55,995 bases of DNA from Sediminibacterium sp. (GCA_028687975.1 JAQTZD010000001.1:1-55995); one strand, 5' to 3'. Shown: positions 32,228-42,523, numbered from the stretch's first letter. The notes: a model not told the origin generated them from the sequence alone. Numbers and translations are program-made.

Positions 32228-33748
32228 TTATTCTTCAGAGATTTTTAAAGGATACGTGTAACGGCCTTCAAAACCAGGATAGAATCCATCCAGCCTGATA
32301 TTGCCACTCTTGATGGTAGCCAATGCTTCTTTCAGTTCATCCAGGTTGTTGATGTCTTTACCATTTACGCCGGTGATTACAAAACCGTCTTCCATTCTGC
32401 TCTTGCTCAATAAGCCGTTGCCGACTTTCTTCACCACAACACCTCCGGTTACATCATTGGCTGCTGCTACTTTCTTATCGAGGTTCACCAGCTCACCGCC
32501 CAGTTTTTCCAGAAGGCTGCTGTTCTTCACGATGTCTGTATTGCCAGCCTTATTCTTCAGGGTAATATTGACCATGGTTTCCTTACCGCCACGCTTGTAG
32601 GTCACCGTCACTTTGTCTCCGGGCTTGTACCTGGCTACCTGCTCCTGCAACTCAGCACCACTGGTAACGGCAACTCCATTGATCTTGGTGATCATATCTC
32701 CTTTTTTCAGGCCTGCTGAAGCAGCTGCACCACCTTCGGGAATGCTGAGAATCAACACACCTTCACCTTCTTTAAACGGAACGCCTACTTCTTTTTCCAT
32801 TGCTCTTTTCTCGTCGTCGCTCAGGTTGTCTTTTGGATAACTGATGCCGATATAAGCACGCTGTACGGTACCGAATTTCACGATATCTGTAACGATCTTT
32901 TTTACCATGTTCACCGGAATAGCATAGGAGTAACCTGCATAGGATCCGGTAGGAGAGGCGATCGCGGAGTTGATGCCAATTAGTTCACCATTGATGTTGA
33001 TAAGGGCGCCACCGCTGTTACCTGGGTTTACGGCTGCGTCGGTTTGTATAAAGGACTCAACAGGGCTGTTGCCTTGCCGGTCGTTGATACCGATGGATCT
33101 GGATTTGGCGCTGATGATACCGGCTGTTACGGTTACATCCAGGTTGAACGGATACCCGATGGCCAGTACCCACTGACCCAGTTTGGCATCATCGCTATTG
33201 CCATATACCATATAGGGGAAAGACTTTCCTTCGATCTTGATCACCGCCAGGTCGCTGTTGGGGTCCTGACCGATCAGGGTAGCTTTGTAAGATTTTTTAT
33301 TGGCCAGGGTTACATTGATTTCATCGGAGCCATCAATTACGTGGTTGTTTGTAACAATGTATCCGTCTTCTGTTATCAGAACGCCGCTTCCGCCGGCTCT
33401 TTGCTCAGGCTGTACTCTGGGGCCACCTCCAAAGAAATCACCGAAATCATCTCCGAAGAAATCGGAGAAAGGGTTTCTCTGGCGCTGCTGGTTTCCGGAA
33501 ATCTGTTTGGCTTTGGTGCGGGTTTTAATGTGCACCACTGCAGGGGTAGCGCTGCTGGCTGCTGCAGTAAAGTCGAACGAGGTGCCGGCTGCAGATTTGT
33601 CAAAAAAACCGGCATAATTGACGGGGAGTTTTCCCGCTTCCTGAATGCCGACCTGCTGTTGTTCCATATACCGGCTGTAGCCCCAAACACTGGCCAATGC
33701 CGTAGTGGCGCTGATGGCCACAATTGCTAAACCATTTTTCCAATTCAT
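32228..33748 (-). CDS. Do/HtrA-family periplasmic serine protease
   Basis: HtrA proteases degrade misfolded envelope proteins. The 506-residue product has an N-terminal signal/anchor (GLAIVAISATTALASVWGY), a Gly/Phe/Asp-rich linker near 95-110, the trypsin-like domain with His136 (TNNHVIDG), Asp166 (NSDLAV) and Ser245 (GNSGGA), and two PDZ domains (about 295-390 and 405-500). The catalytic triad is complete. Transcribed alone, convergent with the GH13 gene. The symbol degP is commonly used but the orthology is not certain. Confidence 0.95.
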   Translation of the reverse strand: MNWKNGLAIVAISATTALASVWGYSRYMEQQQVGIQEAGKLPVNYAGFFDKSAAGTSFDFTAAASSATPAVVHIKTRTKAKQISGNQQRQRNPFSDFFGDDFGDFFGGGPRVQPEQRAGGSGVLITEDGYIVTNNHVIDGSDEINVTLANKKSYKATLIGQDPNSDLAVIKIEGKSFPYMVYGNSDDAKLGQWVLAIGYPFNLDVTVTAGIISAKSRSIGINDRQGNSPVESFIQTDAAVNPGNSGGALININGELIGINSAIASPTGSYAGYSYAIPVNMVKKIVTDIVKFGTVQRAYIGISYPKDNLSDDEKRAMEKEVGVPFKEGEGVLILSIPEGGAAASAGLKKGDMITKINGVAVTSGAELQEQVARYKPGDKVTVTYKRGGKETMVNITLKNKAGNTDIVKNSSLLEKLGGELVNLDKKVAAANDVTGGVVVKKVGNGLLSKSRMEDGFVITGVNGKDINNLDELKEALATIKSGNIRLDGFYPGFEGRYTYPLKISEE

Positions 33749-33904
33749 AGTGCTAAGGTTATTTTTTGTAAAGTAGGCAAATTTTATGCCTTTCCTGTAA
33801 CAAATAAACGAAGCTGTTTAATTGACAGTTCACTCACACAACCATTTAACAAATGTTTTTAGAATTTGTAGCAGAATAGTGAGTTTGTTCCATCCCGCAA
33901 GGGC

Positions 33905-34903
33905 TTAAAGATCCTGTAAAAAAGCCATGGTATCCACTCCGTCGGGGTAGTCGGTTAATCCCGGTTGCTGTGCCTGTCCGAAGGGTAAATAACCATGCCC
34001 TGCCACGCACTGAATATCGTTGTTCCCGGCCAGCATAGCCACTGCCTGGGCCCGGTTGGTGTAAGTGGAATAATGGATCTGACTCACGGGCGAGAAAGGG
34101 GATTCGTTGGAAGCAAGCACCACCGTATCGTTGTTCATATAATATTTGCCGGCCATGATCAGCAAAGCAAGGTGGTAGTCGTAGTTGTGCTTGTACTTAT
34201 GGTATTCCATCAGGTAATCGTATTTTTTGAGGGCCTCCAGTAATGGAATAAAATCATAGTTCTCCGGCACCAGCAGCTGGGTAATGTTTCTGCAACCCAA
34301 CCCGAAATACTGCATGGCATCATCGGCCAGCAGATCCAGCTCTGCTGCGGTTTCCGTTCCGTCCAGAATTGCTACTGATGTCCGGTTCTTGCGGATAATA
34401 TGGGGGAATTTACCAAAGTAGTAATCGAAGTACCGACCCGAATTATTGCTTCCGGTGGCTATGTAGGCATCGCAGTTGTTGAGCCGCTCTGCAAAGGAAA
34501 GCTGGTTCTGTACTGTTACTTCCCATTCGTACATTTTTTTAACCAGGTGCTTCATCAGTATATCGTCTTTGGACGAGGCCTTGATAACCGCATTATGACC
34601 GCTGATGAATATACAAAGCAGGTCGTGGAATCCAACCAGGGGGATGTTTCCGGCCATTACAATCCCGACCGTTTTGGAATCGGGCCTTTCGGCAGGTACC
34701 CCATAGGCTGCCGCCCACTGTTCCAGGGCGGTTTGGTCCAGGAATCCGGAGACGATATTTTGAACGGAAAGTTCAATAAATTCGGGGATAAACCACTGGT
34801 TTTCGCGGTAGGCCCTGGCCTTGGTTTCCTCCCATATGGGATCCCCGCTCAAAAAATATTCCTTTAATCGTAACAATAATGCAATTCGTTCTTGTAAAGT
34901 CAT
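33905..34903 (-). CDS. Acyl-CoA reductase (LuxC superfamily)
   Basis: The 332-residue protein fits the LuxC-like acyl-CoA reductase family of Bacteroidota: GIVMAGNIPLVGFHDLLC for nucleotide binding, AYIATGSNNSGRYFDYYF, and the likely catalytic cysteine in FGLGCRNITQL. It would reduce an acyl-CoA to aldehyde with NADPH. No luxD/luxE or luciferase genes are near, so bioluminescence is not implied. It is divergent from the ferredoxin gene with back-to-back -7 boxes. Start at ATG 34903. Confidence 0.85.
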   Translation of the reverse strand: MTLQERIALLLRLKEYFLSGDPIWEETKARAYRENQWFIPEFIELSVQNIVSGFLDQTALEQWAAAYGVPAERPDSKTVGIVMAGNIPLVGFHDLLCIFISGHNAVIKASSKDDILMKHLVKKMYEWEVTVQNQLSFAERLNNCDAYIATGSNNSGRYFDYYFGKFPHIIRKNRTSVAILDGTETAAELDLLADDAMQYFGLGCRNITQLLVPENYDFIPLLEALKKYDYLMEYHKYKHNYDYHLALLIMAGKYYMNNDTVVLASNESPFSPVSQIHYSTYTNRAQAVAMLAGNNDIQCVAGHGYLPFGQAQQPGLTDYPDGVDTMAFLQDL

Positions 34904-34921
34904 CGGTCAGCCGTATTTTTG
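34892..34921 (+). promoter_or_regulatory. Promoter of the ferredoxin gene
   Basis: TTG at 34892-34894 and TATTTTTG at 34914-34921, separated by 19 nt, match the Bacteroidota consensus. It partly overlaps the 5' end of the acyl-CoA reductase gene. Confidence 0.65.
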
Positions 34922-34927
34922 TGTTAG

Positions 34928-34935
34928 CAAATGTA
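34928..34935 (-). promoter_or_regulatory. -7 element of the acyl-CoA reductase gene
   Basis: On the minus strand TACATTTG matches TAnnTTTG. Only 6 nt separate it from the opposing -7 box, so the two promoters must compete for polymerase. A TTTG-like -33 is not clear (TTTG lies 15 nt upstream). Confidence 0.45.
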
Positions 34936-34964
34936 AATTCACTCAACCAACAAACCCATTTTCT

Positions 34965-35312
34965 ATGGCAATCAAAATTACAGACGAATGTATCAATTGT
35001 GGCGCATGCGAACCAGAATGTCCTAATAACGCCATTTATGAAGGTGGTGTGGAATGGTCTATCGCTGATGGAACCACTGTAAAAGGAAGTTTTACCCTTC
35101 TGGACGGAACCCAGGTGGACGCGGGAGATCGTTTGGCACCGCTGAGCACGGATACCTACTATATCACTCCGAATAAGTGTACAGAGTGTCAGGGCTTCCA
35201 CGAAGAACCACAGTGTGCAGCCGTTTGTCCGGTTGATTGCTGTGTTCCCGATGATCAATACCAGGAAACTGTTGATCAGTTGATGTCGAAGAAGAACTCT
35301 TTGCACGGGTAA
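34965..35312 (+). CDS. 4Fe-4S dicluster ferredoxin
   Basis: The 115-residue protein has one standard cluster site CINCGACEPECP near the N-terminus and a second set CTECQGFHEEPQCAAVCPVDCC, with an insertion between the first two cysteines of the second set, as in the 2[4Fe-4S] ferredoxins called YfhL/Fdx-like. It is a cytoplasmic electron carrier. ATG 34965 is chosen since family members begin MAIKITDECI; the frame is open upstream into the neighbouring promoter. Ends before a terminator. Confidence 0.93.
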   Translation: MAIKITDECINCGACEPECPNNAIYEGGVEWSIADGTTVKGSFTLLDGTQVDAGDRLAPLSTDTYYITPNKCTECQGFHEEPQCAAVCPVDCCVPDDQYQETVDQLMSKKNSLHG

Positions 35313-35445
35313 TGCACCAATTTGTGCAGAACTTTTTCAGACAAAATGCTTGCATTTGCTGAAATAAGTTGCTACCTTAACACTACTTAACTGTTGCCCT
35401 TCAAGGCAACTCCTTTAACGGTGGGTGATATTTCCCGCCAACGTG

Positions 35446-35478
35446 AAGGGAAGGAATGAGGAATTTCTTCCCTTTTTT
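35446..35478 (+). terminator. Terminator after the ferredoxin gene
   Basis: AAGGGAAGGAA (35446-35456) and TTTCTTCCCTT (35464-35474) form an 11-bp stem with one G-U pair, 7-nt loop, followed by a T-run to 35478. The rest of 35313-35547 shows no gene. Confidence 0.7.
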
Positions 35479-35547
35479 ATTTCCTTTATACCAGTTCATT
35501 TCCCGGCCTTTATACCTTCTTCTTATATTTGTTGAACAACAGATGAT

Positions 35548-36528
35548 ATGAAGAAAAAAATTGCATTGGTTACCGGTGGCCTGAGTGGGGAAGCGCAGAT
35601 CAGTTATAAAAGCGCGGTTACGGTAGGAAACAATCTCGACAGAAACAGGTACGATGTTTATAAAATAGATATCAACCCAGGTGGTTGGTGGTATGTGGAT
35701 GAAGCGGGTGTACAAACGCCGGTTTCCAGAGCCGATTTCTCCATCTTGTCGGATGGACAAAAAATCAATTTTGATGTGGCGCTGCTTTGCATTCACGGTA
35801 CACCGGGCGAAGACGGTAAACTGCAGGGATATTTCGACATGATTGGCCTCCCGTATACCAGCTGTGATGCAGCTACTTCTGCGCTGACCATGAACAAACG
35901 TTTTACAGTTGCAGTAGCGGCTTTCGGCGGAATCAATGTGGCCAAATCCATGCACTTGTTTAAACATACACCCATAGCAGCTGAAATCATTTTACAACAA
36001 CTCCGGCTCCCTTTATTTGTGAAACCCAACAGCGGGGGTAGCAGTATTGGTATGAGTAAAGTGACCGATGCAGAAGCTCTGCAACCGGCGCTGGAAAAGG
36101 CTTTCAATGAAGATGAACAATTACTCGTGGAAGAGTTTATTGGTGGTCGTGAGTTTACAATCGGCGTATTCCGTCAGGGAGAAAAAATTACGGTGCTGCC
36201 CATTACTGAAATCACTACTCATAATGAGTTCTTCGATTTCGAGGCCAAGTACCAGGGCAAGAGTGTTGAAACCACACCGGCAGTTTTAGACGAAAAGATG
36301 AAAAGCGAACTGAGCGCTGCTGCGGTGAAAGTATATGAAATGCTGAATTGCAGAGGCGTGGTGCGCATCGACTTTATTTACGATACGGCTCAGCAAAAAC
36401 CTTTTATGCTGGAAGTAAATACGGTACCCGGTCAGAGTGAGGCTTCCGTAATACCACAGCAGGTGAAAGCCATGGGAATGAACCTGACCGATTTTTATAC
36501 GGCAGTAGTGGAACAGGCTTTTGCGTAA
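35548..36528 (+). CDS. ddl: D-alanine--D-alanine ligase
   Basis: Ddl makes the D-Ala-D-Ala dipeptide of peptidoglycan using ATP. The 326-residue protein shows the Ddl order: MKKKIALVTGG with GEAQISYKSA, CIHGTPGEDGKLQGYFDMIG, FVKPNSGGSSIGMSKV in the ATP-grasp fold, EEFIGGREFTIGV, and EVNTVPGQSEASVIP at the end. Gly-rich loop and metal ligands are intact. It precedes the PASTA protein gene by 25 nt, fitting a cell-wall cluster. Confidence 0.97.
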   Translation: MKKKIALVTGGLSGEAQISYKSAVTVGNNLDRNRYDVYKIDINPGGWWYVDEAGVQTPVSRADFSILSDGQKINFDVALLCIHGTPGEDGKLQGYFDMIGLPYTSCDAATSALTMNKRFTVAVAAFGGINVAKSMHLFKHTPIAAEIILQQLRLPLFVKPNSGGSSIGMSKVTDAEALQPALEKAFNEDEQLLVEEFIGGREFTIGVFRQGEKITVLPITEITTHNEFFDFEAKYQGKSVETTPAVLDEKMKSELSAAAVKVYEMLNCRGVVRIDFIYDTAQQKPFMLEVNTVPGQSEASVIPQQVKAMGMNLTDFYTAVVEQAFA

Positions 36529-36553
36529 CTTCTTTCAACTTTAAAACAACACT

Positions 36554-37378
36554 GTGTTTAAATTTATTACAGAAAAGCCGCTTTGGGTAAATATCTTAAC
36601 GGGGCTGGGTTTAATCCTGGTACTGATCCTCCTGTTCTTTGGATCCCTGGAATGGATTACGGGTTACGGTAAATACGAAAAAGTGCCTTCCGTTTCCGGA
36701 CAGCATATTCTTGCAGCGCAAAAAATCCTGGAAGACAGGGGTTTTGAAGTGGCGATACAGGATTCCGTGTACATCGATACGGTAGCCAGGCAAGCCGTTG
36801 TTCGGCAGACTCCGGAAGCGGATGCAATGGTAAAACAGGGCAGAACCATTTATCTTACGGTAAACCGGGTAATACCTCCGCAGGTGGAAATGCCCAACCT
36901 GGCAGGATTCTCTATCAAAAGTGCAGAAATGTATTTGCAAAGCCTGGGCCTGAAGCTGGGATTTGTTACCTATAAGCCCGACATCGCCCGCAATGCGGTA
37001 TTGGAGCAACTGATCAATGATCAGCCTGTGAAACCGGGAACAAAAATTCCCATTGGATCCGTGATCAATTTTGTGTTGGGCAGTGGAGTAGGAACGGGAG
37101 AACTGGATGTGCCCGATCTGGTGGGTCAGCGCCTGGCAGATGCACGCGCTTTCCTGGCAACGATCAGTGTGAACATTGGTTCCATTATTGCCGTTGGACC
37201 CATCAGCGATTCAGCAGCGGCCTTTGTGGTTAAACAAAATCCCGAACTGTTATCCGATGCGTTGGGGCCAACGGGAGAAAAACTGCCGAATAAAATACGC
37301 CAGGGGCAAATGATGGACTTGTACATCAGCGAAACGGCTCCGGTAAAAGATACCACCAGAACACCAATCATTCAATAA
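36554..37378 (+). CDS. Membrane-anchored PASTA-domain protein
   Basis: PASTA domains bind peptidoglycan fragments. The 274-residue product has a short cytoplasmic N-terminus, one membrane helix (ILTGLGLILVLILLFFGSL) and three PASTA repeats at about 43-107, 112-178 and 188-262 (VPSVSGQHILAAQKIL, MPNLAGFSIKSAEMYL, VPDLVGQRLADARAFL). No kinase or transpeptidase domain is attached. The start is GTG 36554. It lies directly behind ddl. Confidence 0.93.
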   Translation: MFKFITEKPLWVNILTGLGLILVLILLFFGSLEWITGYGKYEKVPSVSGQHILAAQKILEDRGFEVAIQDSVYIDTVARQAVVRQTPEADAMVKQGRTIYLTVNRVIPPQVEMPNLAGFSIKSAEMYLQSLGLKLGFVTYKPDIARNAVLEQLINDQPVKPGTKIPIGSVINFVLGSGVGTGELDVPDLVGQRLADARAFLATISVNIGSIIAVGPISDSAAAFVVKQNPELLSDALGPTGEKLPNKIRQGQMMDLYISETAPVKDTTRTPIIQ

Positions 37379-37387
37379 ATACCATTT

Positions 37388-37696
37388 ATGCAAACCATTA
37401 CTGTTGAAGAATTAAAAGCAAAACTGGATGCAGGCGAATCCTTTAATCTCGTAGATGTAAGAGAACCACACGAACATGCCGAATTTAATGTGGGCGGATT
37501 GTTGCTGCCACTGGGCAAAGTGCAAACTATGCAAATTGATGAAATTGAAAATCTGAAGGAAGAACCGGTATATGTGTATTGCAGAAGCGGCAACAGAAGC
37601 GGGCAAGCCTGTCTGATCCTTGAGACCCTTGGGTTTAAAAATGTGATCAACATCGCAGGCGGTATGCTGGCGTGGAGAGAAAAATTTCCGCAGTAG
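37388..37696 (+). CDS. Rhodanese-like domain protein
   Basis: A single rhodanese domain of 102 residues: NLVDVREPHEHAEFNVGG near the N-terminus and the active loop YCRSGNRSGQA with the persulfide cysteine. Such small proteins carry sulfur or bind anions. Cytoplasmic; 9 nt after the PASTA gene; followed by a terminator. Confidence 0.93.
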   Translation: MQTITVEELKAKLDAGESFNLVDVREPHEHAEFNVGGLLLPLGKVQTMQIDEIENLKEEPVYVYCRSGNRSGQACLILETLGFKNVINIAGGMLAWREKFPQ

Positions 37697-37747
37697 GCGC
37701 AGTTACCACTCGTCAATCATTTGCTGTTAATTAACAAATAATTGCAG

Positions 37748-37774
37748 GGCCGGATTTGATTCCGGCCTTTTTTT
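37748..37774 (+). terminator. Terminator after ddl-PASTA-rhodanese genes
   Basis: GGCCGGA (37748-37754) and TCCGGCC (37761-37767), 6-nt loop, then seven T. It rules out the TTG at 37756 as the start of the next gene. Confidence 0.9.
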
Positions 37775-37809
37775 GTAACGGAATTATCGCTTCTTTGTTT
37801 CAAGACTAT

Positions 37810-40266
37810 ATGCTTATGAATCGTTTAGGAACTGCTTTATTGTTTTTATTGGTGTTGGTGAAGGCACAGGCCGGCACTGTTTCAGGAACCATTCGCTCCG
37901 CTGCAGACCTGCAGCCACTCCCATTTTCCTCTGTTCTGGTGAAAGGCAGTACAAAAGGTGTTTCGGCCAACAGCAAAGGTTTTTATCAGTTGCAACTCGA
38001 TCCGGGTGAATACATTTTAATAGGTCAGTTTATCGGATATGGTTCTGTTGAGCAAAAGATCAAAGTAGGGAAGGAACCGCAGCAAATTGATTTTGCATTG
38101 AAACCCCAGCAATACAGCCTTACCGATGTTTCCGTTCGTTCAGGTGGCGAAGATCCTGCCTATGCCATCGTTCGCAAAGCCATTGAGCAGCGGGAAACGC
38201 ATTTGCGGGAAATTCAAGAATTCACCTGCAACGTGTACATCAAGGGGCAGATGCAGTTAAGGGATTATCCCCGTAAATTCTTTGGACAGAAAGTGGATTT
38301 TGAAGATGGGGATACCAGCAAAAGAAAAATGATTTTTCTCTCGGAAACCCTGGCCCGTTACTCCGTTAAGGAGCCGGATCAGCGGAAAGTGGAAGTGCTT
38401 TCCACCAAGGTCAGTGGAAGAAGCGATGGCTTTGGACTTGGCAGTCCGCAGATCATATCTTTTTACGACAACATTATTTCAGTAGGCAGCAGCCTGAACC
38501 CGAGGGGATTTATTTCTCCCATTGCAGACAACGCGCTGAACTATTACCGATACAAGTTTGAAGGAACCTATTTTGAATTTGGCCGCGAAGTGAGTCGGAT
38601 CAAAGTAATGCCCAAAAGAACTTATGAGCCTTTGTTTACAGGCTATATTCATATCACCGAAAACGACTGGAGAATACAGTCGGTGGATCTGAAATTACTG
38701 AAAGCACAACAGCTTCAGTTGCTGGATACACTGGCCATTCAGCAACAATATGTTCCTGCAGGGAATTACTGGGTCATTAAGAACCAGGTGATTTATCCTG
38801 CAGGTAAATTACTGGGCTTCGATTTCTTCGGCAACTTTTTACAGGTATACGATGGGTTTGATCTGACCCCTGCTTTTAAATCCAACTATTTCGGCAACAC
38901 AGTGCTCAAGTATTTCGACAGCTCCAATAAAAAAACGGCAGTTTACTGGGACAGCATTCGCCCGTTGCCGCTGTTAACGGAAGAAGCCCTGGATTACCGG
39001 AAAAAAGACAGCCTGGAACAGGTCCGGAAAGATCCGAGTTACCTCGATTCGCTCGACAGAATCCGGAATAAAATCAGCCTATCCGGTTTATTGCTCACCG
39101 GAGAAACCATCAGCAAACAAAAGAAAAAACTCACCATTGGTTTTCCTTCATTGCTGCAATCCTTCAACTACAATACGGTTGAAGGCGGAGTACTGCAAGT
39201 TGTGCCAACAATCAGGAAAGAGTTCAGCGGCCGCAAAACCCTGTCTGTTGCCCCTGATCTTCGGTATGGATTTGCCAACAAACATTTTAATCCATCGCTT
39301 AGTGCAACGCTTCAGTTCGGCAGTAAATATTTGCAGCGGATATCCGTTTCAGGCGGCAGAAAAGTACTGCAATTCAACAATGCCAATCCGGTAAGTAACA
39401 GGATCAATACGCTTTATACTTTATTGGGCGAATACAATTACCAGAAGTTGTACGAAGCCCCTTTTTTTCAGGCAGGTTACAGCAGTGGTATCGGCAGTGG
39501 ATTCAATATCAACGCAAGCTTTGAGTTTCAGGACCGGTATCCGTTGGAGAACCTGCCCGATATGGCGTCCTGGAAAGATCATGCAGGCCGCCAATTCACT
39601 CCCAATTTTCCTACTGAACTAACATCGGTAAATATGCTTCGCCACCAGGCTGCTTCGCTCACCATCGGACTGAGCTGGAGACCCGGTTCCCGGTATATTG
39701 AAATGCCCGACCGTAAAATCAATATCGGTTCCGGATGGCCGTTGTTCAACGCTTCCATCACACAGGGTGTACCGAAACTATTGGGCAGCGATGTGGAGTA
39801 TACCCGCTGGAGTGCAGCCGTAAGCGATGAAATAAAGCTAAACTTACTGGGCAGGTTGAATTACCGGTTTTCGGTGGGGGGCTTCCTTAGCGCCAAACAG
39901 GTGTTCATTCCCGATTACCAGCATTTTCTGGGCAACCAGACCCTGTTGGCATCAGCGGCTTTGAACAGCTTTCAATTAGCGCCCTATTACCGGTACAGCA
40001 ACAGCGCCGGTTTTAGTGCAGCAGGCCACGTGGAATACCACCTGAACGGATTGATCAGCAATAAAATTCCCGGGTTCAGAAAACTCAACTGGTTCTTTGT
40101 AACCGGAGCCAATGCACTGCACATCCGCAATGAGAACAACTATCTGGAATGTTTCTTCGGGGTGGAAAACATCCTTAAAGTATTTCGGGTAGACTTTGTG
40201 CAGGGCTTCGAAAAAGGAGGGGCCAGGCCAACCGGTTTCCGCATTGCAGCGCCATTGTTCAGATAA
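37810..40266 (+). CDS. DUF5686 outer-membrane protein with carboxypeptidase-like regulatory domain
   Basis: After a signal peptide (NRLGTALLFLLVLVKAQAG) comes a CarboxypepD_reg-like beta-sandwich (about 22-105, GTVSGTIRSAADLQPLPFSS, SANSKGFYQLQL) and then the long DUF5686 region, rich in beta strands ending in an outer-membrane-type C-terminus (FRIAAPLFR). DUF5686 proteins are common in Bacteroidota and of unknown role. Start set at ATG 37810 (or 37816) because the longer frame runs through the terminator. Length 818 aa is normal. It stands alone. Confidence 0.88.
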   Translation: MLMNRLGTALLFLLVLVKAQAGTVSGTIRSAADLQPLPFSSVLVKGSTKGVSANSKGFYQLQLDPGEYILIGQFIGYGSVEQKIKVGKEPQQIDFALKPQQYSLTDVSVRSGGEDPAYAIVRKAIEQRETHLREIQEFTCNVYIKGQMQLRDYPRKFFGQKVDFEDGDTSKRKMIFLSETLARYSVKEPDQRKVEVLSTKVSGRSDGFGLGSPQIISFYDNIISVGSSLNPRGFISPIADNALNYYRYKFEGTYFEFGREVSRIKVMPKRTYEPLFTGYIHITENDWRIQSVDLKLLKAQQLQLLDTLAIQQQYVPAGNYWVIKNQVIYPAGKLLGFDFFGNFLQVYDGFDLTPAFKSNYFGNTVLKYFDSSNKKTAVYWDSIRPLPLLTEEALDYRKKDSLEQVRKDPSYLDSLDRIRNKISLSGLLLTGETISKQKKKLTIGFPSLLQSFNYNTVEGGVLQVVPTIRKEFSGRKTLSVAPDLRYGFANKHFNPSLSATLQFGSKYLQRISVSGGRKVLQFNNANPVSNRINTLYTLLGEYNYQKLYEAPFFQAGYSSGIGSGFNINASFEFQDRYPLENLPDMASWKDHAGRQFTPNFPTELTSVNMLRHQAASLTIGLSWRPGSRYIEMPDRKINIGSGWPLFNASITQGVPKLLGSDVEYTRWSAAVSDEIKLNLLGRLNYRFSVGGFLSAKQVFIPDYQHFLGNQTLLASAALNSFQLAPYYRYSNSAGFSAAGHVEYHLNGLISNKIPGFRKLNWFFVTGANALHIRNENNYLECFFGVENILKVFRVDFVQGFEKGGARPTGFRIAAPLFR

Positions 40267-40357
40267 TTTGTACCTTTGCTCCGAATTTTGGCTGCCCTGC
40301 AAGCAGCTCCATTGTTAAACGGAACATAGGCCCCGCTTATGTCTGAAATTTATTTTT

Positions 40358-41425
40358 ATGGCAGTATTGCACAACCGTGTCTCCAATCAGGAGCTCAAGG
40401 AAAGGTTGAAGAATGAACCTTTCAAAAGAACCACCATCAGTTTTTACCGGTATTTCCCCGTTCAGAACCCACAGCACTTCAGAGACGATCTGTACAAAAC
40501 ATTCAATGCGCTGCAGGTGTTTGGCCGGATCTATGTAGCCCATGAGGGGATCAATGCCCAGATCAGTGTGCCCACACACAACATGGATGCATTTAAAGCA
40601 GCCATTGATGCCATTGACGGATTGAAAGACCTTCGCCTGAATATTGCTGTAGAAGATCCGAATGGCCTGAACGATGAACTGCAACAGGGAAAAAGTTTCT
40701 GGGTATTAAAAATCAAAGTGCGCGAGAAAATTGTAGCAGATGGTATTGATGATCCGAGTTTTTCCATGGAACGGAAAGGTAAATATGTGAATGCTGCTGA
40801 AATGAATCAGCTGCTCAATGATCCGGATACAGTAGTGGTAGATATGCGCAATCACTATGAATTTGAAGTGGGGCATTTTCAGAATGCCGTGGAAATTCCA
40901 TCCGATACGTTCCGTGAGCAATTGCCCATGGCGGTGGATATGCTTAAAGGAAAAGAGGAAAAGAACATCATCATGTATTGCACCGGAGGTATCCGTTGTG
41001 AGAAAGCCAGTGCTTATATGCTGCACCATGGTTTTGATAAAGTGTACCACCTGGAAGGAGGGATCATTAATTACGCCAAACAAATCAAAGAGCAGGGATT
41101 GCCAGCGAGGTTTATCGGAAAGAACTTTGTATTCGATGACCGGCTGGGTGAGCGCGTTACCGAAGATGTGATTGCACATTGTCACCAGTGCGGCAAGCCC
41201 TGCGATACACATACCAACTGTAAGAACGACGGTTGTCACCTGTTGTTTATTCAGTGTGCAGACTGTGCTGCCGAATACAACGGCTGTTGCAGTGTGGAAT
41301 GTAAAGACACCATTCACCTGCCCAAAGAAAGACAGGAAGCTATCCGGAAAGGAATCGATAATGGCAGAAATATTTTCAATAAAAGCAGTGCAAGGCTAAG
41401 GCCCCGGCTGGGTAGAGATATCTAA
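40358..41425 (+). CDS. trhO: tRNA uridine(34) hydroxylase, rhodanese family
   Basis: TrhO (YceA) hydroxylates wobble uridine 34 of tRNAs using oxygen. The 355-residue protein has an N-terminal acylphosphatase-like domain ([29 protein letters not shown]), the rhodanese domain with the active Cys208 in [11 protein letters not shown], and a C-terminal Cys-rich zinc-finger-like region ([24 protein letters not shown]). Full length. It ends 12 nt before the convergent purC. Confidence 0.95.
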   Translation: MAVLHNRVSNQELKERLKNEPFKRTTISFYRYFPVQNPQHFRDDLYKTFNALQVFGRIYVAHEGINAQISVPTHNMDAFKAAIDAIDGLKDLRLNIAVEDPNGLNDELQQGKSFWVLKIKVREKIVADGIDDPSFSMERKGKYVNAAEMNQLLNDPDTVVVDMRNHYEFEVGHFQNAVEIPSDTFREQLPMAVDMLKGKEEKNIIMYCTGGIRCEKASAYMLHHGFDKVYHLEGGIINYAKQIKEQGLPARFIGKNFVFDDRLGERVTEDVIAHCHQCGKPCDTHTNCKNDGCHLLFIQCADCAAEYNGCCSVECKDTIHLPKERQEAIRKGIDNGRNIFNKSSARLRPRLGRDI

Positions 41426-41437
41426 GAACGAACAGAT

Positions 41438-42367
41438 TTATCCGATCAGTTCTTTGAGTGCCGCAACAATCCGCTGATCGGTTTCTTCTTCGGAAAGATC
41501 TACGGGTACAAATTTTTCGCCAATTACTTTTTCGTACAGTTCAATGTAACGGCGGCTGATGGTGTCCACCCATTCATCGGTCATTTCAGGAACCACCTGT
41601 CCTTCCTTGCCCATGAAATTATTTTCAATGAGCCATTCTCTTACAAATTCCTTACTGAGCTGTTTCTGACGTTCACCAGTTTGCTGGCGTTCGGCAAATC
41701 CGTCGGCATAAAAGTACCGGGAAGAGTCGGGGGTATGGATTTCGTCCATCAGGTAAATCTGGTCGCCGATTTTTCCGAACTCATATTTGGTATCGGCCAG
41801 GATCAATCCTCTTTCCCTGGCAATGGACTTACCCCGCTCAAATAATTGCAGAGCATATTTTTCCAGTATGGCCCAATCTTCTGCGGTAGCGAGCCCGCTG
41901 CGGATGATTTCAGCTTTGGAAATGTCTTCGTCATGGCCTTCCGCCGCCTTGGTAGAAGGGGTGATCAGGGGAACCGGAAAGAAGTCGTTTTCTTTCAATC
42001 CCTCCGGCATGGTTTCTCCGCAGAGGGTTCTGTTACCCGACTGGTAGGTTCTCCAGGCATGGCCAACCAGGTTGCCCCGAACGACCATTTCTATCTTGAA
42101 AGGAATGCATTTCCGGCCAATGGATACATTGGGCGCCGGACTGCTGTGCAGCCAGTTGGGGCAGATATCCGCTGTTTTGTTCAACATATAGGCAGCTATC
42201 TGATTCAATACTTGTCCTTTATAGGGGATGGTTCTGGGAAGAATTACATCAAATGCAGATATCCTGTTACTGGCTATCATCACCAGCCACTGGTCCTGTA
42301 TGGTATATACATCTCTTACTTTGCCCTTGTAAAAAGCGGTCTGATTCGGATAATTCTTTGCTGCCAT
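41438..42367 (-). CDS. purC: Phosphoribosylaminoimidazole-succinocarboxamide synthase
   Basis: PurC joins aspartate to CAIR in purine synthesis using ATP. The 309-residue protein has the KGKVRDVY start motif, [34 protein letters not shown] and [12 protein letters not shown], all hallmarks of the family. It belongs to the longer, fungal/Bacteroidota type. Transcribed alone towards trhO; about 156 nt of promoter space separates it from the divergent TonB receptor gene. Confidence 0.97.
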   Translation of the reverse strand: MAAKNYPNQTAFYKGKVRDVYTIQDQWLVMIASNRISAFDVILPRTIPYKGQVLNQIAAYMLNKTADICPNWLHSSPAPNVSIGRKCIPFKIEMVVRGNLVGHAWRTYQSGNRTLCGETMPEGLKENDFFPVPLITPSTKAAEGHDEDISKAEIIRSGLATAEDWAILEKYALQLFERGKSIARERGLILADTKYEFGKIGDQIYLMDEIHTPDSSRYFYADGFAERQQTGERQKQLSKEFVREWLIENNFMGKEGQVVPEMTDEWVDTISRRYIELYEKVIGEKFVPVDLSEEETDQRIVAALKELIG

Positions 42368-42523
42368 TCAACAAAAATAAATCCCTATTCACCGAAAAAA
42401 GCGGCAGACATGTTTTTTTTCTCCACAAACCGCCTGAAACACAATAAATTAAATTTCTGCAAAACTGCACAAAACACTATTTTGCCTTATATTAGAACCA
42501 TCATTATACCAAAATAAGCCATT

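Noticed and set aside
33905..34903. Part of a bioluminescence (lux) operon
   Set aside because: Only the LuxC-like reductase is present, no luxA/B/D/E.
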